Shown piece after piece: positions 13,197 to 16,493 of a stretch of DNA of 16,493 nt (positions are counted from its first letter, which is position 1; each line of letters starts with the position of its first letter). Both the position numbers and the translations under genes were made by a program. The notes under the pieces were generated by a model, which saw only the letters and a program-made list of their open reading frames with translations, had not been told where the DNA came from and did not search any database. Source of the DNA: CAZVCJ01 sp964625745 (GTDB taxonomy: Bacteria; Chloroflexota; Anaerolineae; VGOG01); NCBI GenBank assembly GCA_964625745.1, contig CAZVCJ010000086.1, forward strand, positions 1 to 16,493. The letters are read 5' to 3'.

Positions 13197-13340
13197 TCAT
13201 CCAGCAGCCTCTTCACCTTCCACCTCGGGCTTGGGGGCCGGCGCCCCCGCCTCCATGGGAGTGAAGCTGCAATAGCCCAACTCATCGAATTGCTGCCTGA
13301 TGTCCTGCCATTCATCCTCGGCCAGAATCCTCAAAGACAA
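13197..13340 (-). pseudogene. Possible C-terminal stub of a DUF438/hemerythrin-type protein
   Basis: In a different frame from the cyclase, and overlapping its last codons, a 47-codon frame (TTG at 13340, TGA at 13197-13199) reads ILAEDEWQDIRQQFDELGYC, then SFTPMEAG and an acidic proline-rich tail. This resembles, from memory, the end of DUF438/hemerythrin-like proteins (DEEWAEI-x-Q-x-DEIGYC type). No ribosome site is seen and the rest of such a protein is missing, so it is probably a relic joined to the end of the cyclase gene. It could also be a small real gene or chance. Confidence 0.35.
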
Positions 13341-13989
13341 TGTTCGTTGTGTGGTGCTCGGGGTCAATCAAAATCGCTCGCGCGGGCGCGGCCTCCCCGC
13401 CTGCGATCTTGAGGGGCAGGCACACAAACTGGTACACGCCTGGGGCAATATCACTCAGATTCAACCCCTCCACGGCGACAACGCCAGCGCGGAGCAGAAT
13501 CTGGTGCGTGGGCACAGGCTCGTCAAAGGGTCCGACCGACAGGTAATCCACTCCCACCAGCCGGACGCCGTGCTCCACCAGCCAGCGCGCGCCATCCTCT
13601 GTAATGGCGACAAAGTCCTTGTCAAACTCCTGCTCGCCGCGAGCCCAATGGTCGGAGTTGCGAGTGCGGAAGAGCACACGTTCGGTGCCGGGCGGAATCG
13701 CCAGCCCTCCCAGCAAGTCTGCCGAGAGAGCATCGGCTTCCAGAGCCTGGACGACCAGGGCCGGCCCGACCAGCACGTCCAAATCCAGGGCGTCCACGCT
13801 CAATCCACCTGAGACGAAATGAGCAGGCGCATCCACGTGGGTGCCGGTATGCGCGCCCATGTCCAAGCGAGTGACGGTTGCCGTATCGCCTTTGTCCAGG
13901 TGATAGGGTTGGGTGATCTTCACCCCTGGATCGCCAGGCCAGATGATGAGCGACTCGGAAATCGGAAGTGAGATGTCATAAATTGGCAT
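13312..13989 (-). CDS. Cyclase-family metal hydrolase (kynurenine formamidase-like)
   Basis: A 225-aa protein of the cyclase superfamily (Pfam PF04199). The metal-binding signature HTGTHVDAPAHF is complete, with H47, H51, D53 and H57. The N-terminal DISLPISESLIIWPGDP (5-21) and the later GVDYLSVGPFDEPVPTHQILL and GVYQFVCLPLKIAGGEAAPARAIL are typical. Members hydrolyse N-formylkynurenine, isatin or other cyclic amides; the substrate here is unknown. The start at 13989 has GGGAGG 6 bases upstream; it begins one base after the msrQ stop, so the two are coupled. The last dozen residues (TNIVFEDSGRG) extend beyond the usual family end and overlap the stub described at 13197-13340, hinting at a rearranged 3' end. 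Confidence 0.9.
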   Translation of the reverse strand: MPIYDISLPISESLIIWPGDPGVKITQPYHLDKGDTATVTRLDMGAHTGTHVDAPAHFVSGGLSVDALDLDVLVGPALVVQALEADALSADLLGGLAIPPGTERVLFRTRNSDHWARGEQEFDKDFVAITEDGARWLVEHGVRLVGVDYLSVGPFDEPVPTHQILLRAGVVAVEGLNLSDIAPGVYQFVCLPLKIAGGEAAPARAILIDPEHHTTNIVFEDSGRG

Positions 13990-13990
13990 G

Positions 13991-14620
13991 TCAAACCTCC
14001 CGAGGAGTTCTTGTCTTGAGCCGGTGACGGGCATTACTCAGAGCTTTTCGAACGACAGGGATCCGCACTACGAGCAACAAAGCCACCACTGCACCGTAAC
14101 GCAGAGGCTCGCGGATGTCTTTGACCAGCCACATGAAATGCACAATGGCCAGCATGCCCGCCAGATAGGCCAGCCGGTGCAGCCGCTTCCAGTTCTTGCC
14201 CAGTCGTCTCTGCCAACCCTGGGTAGAGGTTATCGCCAGCAGTAGCAATAGCAGGCCAGCGACGAATCCCACCAACACATAGCGCTGGTCCAAGATGTCC
14301 TGCCTGATCAGATCGAGGTCAAATCCGTAATCGAGCCCAACGAAGGTCGAAAAGTGCAGGCCGGCATACATAAAGGCGTAAAGCCCCAGAGGACGACGTA
14401 AACGTTGCACTTGCTTGAACCCAAGGATCGTATGGATGGGCGTGCAAGCCAGCGACAGGATCAGCAGGATTAAGGCTGCCCTGCCCGTGCGGCTCGTGAT
14501 TTCCTTGACCGGGTCAATGAGAAACAAACCCTGCCAGTAATCCCAGATCAGCCACGCCAGCGGCAACAGCGCCGCAACGTGGACCAGGATTTGCAGCCAG
14601 TCCGCCTTGAGCTTGCGCAT
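13991..14620 (-). CDS. msrQ: Heme membrane subunit of methionine sulfoxide reductase MsrPQ
   Basis: A 209-aa integral membrane protein of the ferric-reductase-like family with about six helices. Family features include ACTPIHTILGFKQVQRLRRP followed by LGLYAFMYAGLHFSTF, and WKRLHRLAYLAGMLAIVHFM; the histidines in these helices are the heme b ligands. MsrQ takes electrons from the quinone pool or flavin reductase and passes them to MsrP outside the membrane. ATG 14620 overlaps the msrP stop (TAATG), typical of coupled msrPQ genes; an in-frame ATG at 14629 is an alternative start. Neither has a strong ribosome site of its own. Confidence 0.93.
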   Translation of the reverse strand: MRKLKADWLQILVHVAALLPLAWLIWDYWQGLFLIDPVKEITSRTGRAALILLILSLACTPIHTILGFKQVQRLRRPLGLYAFMYAGLHFSTFVGLDYGFDLDLIRQDILDQRYVLVGFVAGLLLLLLAITSTQGWQRRLGKNWKRLHRLAYLAGMLAIVHFMWLVKDIREPLRYGAVVALLLVVRIPVVRKALSNARHRLKTRTPREV

Positions 14621-15579
14621 TAGTACCATTCTTTCAGGTCCAGGCCCGAGTAAAGGTGAGCCACTTCCTCAGCGTAGCCATTGAAGAGGAGGGTCGGGCG
14701 ACGCTTGGTCTCGCCGATCCTGCGCTCTGTGGCCTGAGACCAGCGCGGGTGGGGTACGTCGGGGTTCACGTTGGCAAAGAAGCCATATTCGTGGGGCGCA
14801 GCGGCCCTCCACAGGGAAACGGGCATCTCTTCCACCAGGTCAATCTTCACGATGGACTTGATGCTCTTGAACCCATATTTCCAGGGAACCACCAGACGCA
14901 CCGGCGCGCCGTTCTGCGGCAGCAGAGATTTGCCATAAAGACCTGTCGCCAGTATGGTGAGGTCGTGCATCGCCTCATCCACGCGCAATCCCTCGACATA
15001 GGGCCAGCTATACCCGCCGCGTTGTTGGCCGGGCATCTGCTCCGGATCGTAGAGGGTTTCGAAGCGCACGTATTTGGCGTTTGACATTGGCTCGACCTCT
15101 TGGAGCAGTTTGGCCAGGGGAAAGCCCACCCAAGGGATGACCATGGACCAGGCTTCCACGCATCGCATGCGATAGATGCGCTCTTCCTGGCCGAACTTAT
15201 GTAGATCGTCTATATCAAAGGTCTTTGGATTATGTACCAGCCCCCCTGCCTCCACTGTCCAGGGAGATGTCCTGAAATCCTGTGCCAGGCGCGCTACACC
15301 TTCTTTGCTGGTGGTGAATTCGTAGTAGTTGGTATAGTTGGTGATCGCCTGGAAGGACGTGAGTTGATCCTTCAACTCATCAGTGCCGGCAGTTGGGGTA
15401 AGAGACACCGGGCCAGTTAGGCTGGGCTCGGCAGGTGGCAGGGTTGGCGAAGGCTCCTGCCGCTCGCAAGCACTGAGAACCAAAGAGCTTGCTGCCAGAA
15501 CGCCAATGCCTACCATGAACTTGCGCCGGGATAGATAAATGTGTTCCGGGGTAATCTCGGATGGATCGATCTTGACCAC
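14620..15579 (-). CDS. msrP: Molybdopterin methionine sulfoxide reductase MsrP, predicted Tat lipoprotein
   Basis: A 319-aa catalytic subunit that repairs oxidised methionine in exported proteins. The N-terminus carries a twin-arginine signal, SRRKFMVGIG (17-26), then a hydrophobic stretch ending LVLSAC with a lipobox cysteine at C38, so the mature protein is probably lipid-anchored outside the cytoplasmic membrane, followed by a Pro/Thr-rich spacer. The Mo-pterin domain includes YRMRCVEAWSMVIPW with Mo-ligand C140, GGYSWPYVEGLRVDEAM, PVRLVVPWKYGFKSIKSIVK and a C-terminal GYAEEVAHLYSGLDLKEWY. A GTG at 15579 is chosen as start because GGGAGG is 7 bases upstream; an ATG at 15627 is upstream of that site. 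It forms a coupled pair with msrQ. Confidence 0.94.
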   Translation of the reverse strand: MVKIDPSEITPEHIYLSRRKFMVGIGVLAASSLVLSACERQEPSPTLPPAEPSLTGPVSLTPTAGTDELKDQLTSFQAITNYTNYYEFTTSKEGVARLAQDFRTSPWTVEAGGLVHNPKTFDIDDLHKFGQEERIYRMRCVEAWSMVIPWVGFPLAKLLQEVEPMSNAKYVRFETLYDPEQMPGQQRGGYSWPYVEGLRVDEAMHDLTILATGLYGKSLLPQNGAPVRLVVPWKYGFKSIKSIVKIDLVEEMPVSLWRAAAPHEYGFFANVNPDVPHPRWSQATERRIGETKRRPTLLFNGYAEEVAHLYSGLDLKEWY

Positions 15580-15735
15580 GCTGATTCCTCCCTTCAATTT
15601 CAAATAGCCACCCGAGGGTCCAGCCATCAGGCCCCTCCCTGGCGGTGTTGATCAGGAACCAACGCTTGCCTTTGTAGTGCAAGACAGCGCGGCGTTCCGG
15701 CTCGTAATAGGCCGAGTCACCCACCTGGCGCTCGG
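15580..15735 (-). other. Unrecognised protein-like reading frame between yyaL and msrP
   Basis: From about 15735 the frame reads RNEAERQVGDSAYYEPERRA then VLHYKGKRWFLINTAREG and PDGWTLGWLFEIEGR, which looks like genuine protein composition. A GTG at 15724 could start it, without a ribosome site. The frame stays open into msrP until 15380, but the portion beyond 15580 is only an out-of-frame reading of msrP. It has no clear beginning or end of its own, so it may be the remains of a small gene or of the 3' end of one. I cannot name a family. Confidence 0.3.
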
Positions 15736-15747
15736 CTTCGTTACGGG

Positions 15748-16493
15748 CTATTCGAGTAGCGCCCGCAGCGCGGCCGGGTCGGCGACCGGGGAACGACAGG
15801 CAAAGTCAACGCAGACGTAGGCCGTGGCGCGCCCCTCGATCTGGCTGCGTCCCTGCAACAGGGGGACGACGGACACCTCAGAATCGGGAGCGCCCAGCGC
15901 CAGGATCTGGTGGGGGTGATAGCCAGTGGTGCAAACATCGAGCAGGGCGCGGGTGTCGGCTGCCTCAGGATCTCCCACGATGGCTACCTCGTGGGGATGC
16001 GACAGCTCGTAATCCAACGCTATCAACCATTGGCCAAAGCCCAGCGGATATTGTGCCAGCAGTGGCTGCACCCGAACGAGGCTGCGATGGGCCAGTTCGG
16101 CGTAGCGCGGGTCGGCGGCCAGCCCCGCCAGGCGCAACAGCCCAAAAGCGGCCATGGCGTTGCCGGAGGGAACGGCGTTGTCCTGCAGCTCCCTGGGACG
16201 GGTGATCAGCGCCTCGTGGTCATCACTGGTGTCGAAAAAGCCACCATCGGGCGCGCTGAAGTGCTCGATCGTCACCTCGGCCAGCTCACGGGCGGCCAGG
16301 TACCGGCGCGGCTCGAAGGTGGTCTGGTACAGCTCCAGCAGCCCGACGACGAGGTGGGCGTAGTCTTCCAGGTAGCCGTTGATTTTGGCCTCGCCCGCTT
16401 TCCACGTGTGGTACAGGCGGCCATCAGGTGTCCTGAGCTCGCTCAGGAGAAAGTCGGCATTGCGTTCGGCGACCTGGCGATAGACTTCCGCCC
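15748..16493 (-). CDS. YyaL/SPATA20-family thioredoxin-domain protein, 5' end outside window
   Basis: The C-terminal 248 residues of a DUF255/YyaL-type protein (usual length about 650-700). The frame is open to the window edge, first full codon at 16491. Diagnostic parts are GRLYHTWKAGEAKINGYLED and YAHLVVGLLELYQ, then GGFFDTSDDHEALITRPREL, DNAVPSGNAMAAFGLLRLA, and AYVCVDFACRSPVADPAALR at the end. This region is an (alpha/alpha) barrel resembling N-acylglucosamine 2-epimerase; the N-terminal thioredoxin-like domain lies outside. The function of the family is poorly known, with a redox or sugar-modifying role suggested. A GTG at 16275 is internal, not the start. Confidence 0.93.
   Translation of the reverse strand, partial: AEVYRQVAERNADFLLSELRTPDGRLYHTWKAGEAKINGYLEDYAHLVVGLLELYQTTFEPRRYLAARELAEVTIEHFSAPDGGFFDTSDDHEALITRPRELQDNAVPSGNAMAAFGLLRLAGLAADPRYAELAHRSLVRVQPLLAQYPLGFGQWLIALDYELSHPHEVAIVGDPEAADTRALLDVCTTGYHPHQILALGAPDSEVSVVPLLQGRSQIEGRATAYVCVDFACRSPVADPAALRALLE

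Overview
The window is 16.5 kb in which every supportable gene lies on the minus strand. It reads as a fragment of an anaerobic or microaerophilic bacterium, most likely a Chloroflexota (Anaerolineae/Caldilineae-like) metagenome scaffold. That placement is an inference from gene content (flavodiiron protein, superoxide reductase, gamma-alpha-fused 2-oxoacid:ferredoxin oxidoreductase, GAF-SpoIIE phosphatase), from moderately high GC by eye, and from short repeats of the kind that read as PSTGSG- or PEPRRR-type peptides inside genes. A run of exactly 100 N at 3641-3740 shows that the sequence is scaffolded. No rRNA, tRNA, CRISPR array, transposase or phage gene was seen.

Layout in transcription order (high to low coordinates). 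(1) 16493-13312: the 3' part of a YyaL/SPATA20-type thioredoxin-domain protein, then the periplasmic-type methionine sulfoxide repair pair msrP (a Tat lipoprotein) and msrQ (heme membrane subunit), then a cyclase/kynurenine-formamidase-like hydrolase, followed by a GAF-GAF-SpoIIE phosphatase at 13155-11359. (2) A near-consensus promoter at 11294-11322 and a leader with two abutting hairpins precede superoxide reductase, encapsulated ferritin, encapsulin shell, a ferritin-like/VIT1 iron transporter, a ZupT-type ZIP transporter and a nitroreductase (11099-6856). (3) 6700-3741: a small conserved-looking unknown protein, then KorA and a truncated KorB running into the assembly gap. (4) 3640-23: a truncated ferritin-like protein, a decayed nitroreductase tail, a sulfite-oxidase-like molybdopterin protein lacking the usual Mo-ligand cysteine, a rubrerythrin-like protein, an Isf-type iron-sulfur flavoprotein and a flavodiiron oxygen reductase.

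Taken together this is an oxygen-defence and iron-economy island. Superoxide is reduced by SOR, the resulting peroxide can be handled by rubrerythrin-type proteins, and O2 or NO by the flavodiiron protein, fed by flavoprotein electron carriers and perhaps by ferredoxin from KorAB. Iron that would drive Fenton chemistry can be oxidised by EncFtn and stored inside the encapsulin (EncFtn carries a clear cargo-loading tail), or moved across the membrane by the VIT1 protein. Oxidised methionines outside the membrane are repaired by MsrPQ. The functional links are inferred from family knowledge and gene order.

The spaces between genes hold many short inverted and tandem repeats, several touching stop codons, and three stretches that read like C-terminal stubs of lost genes.
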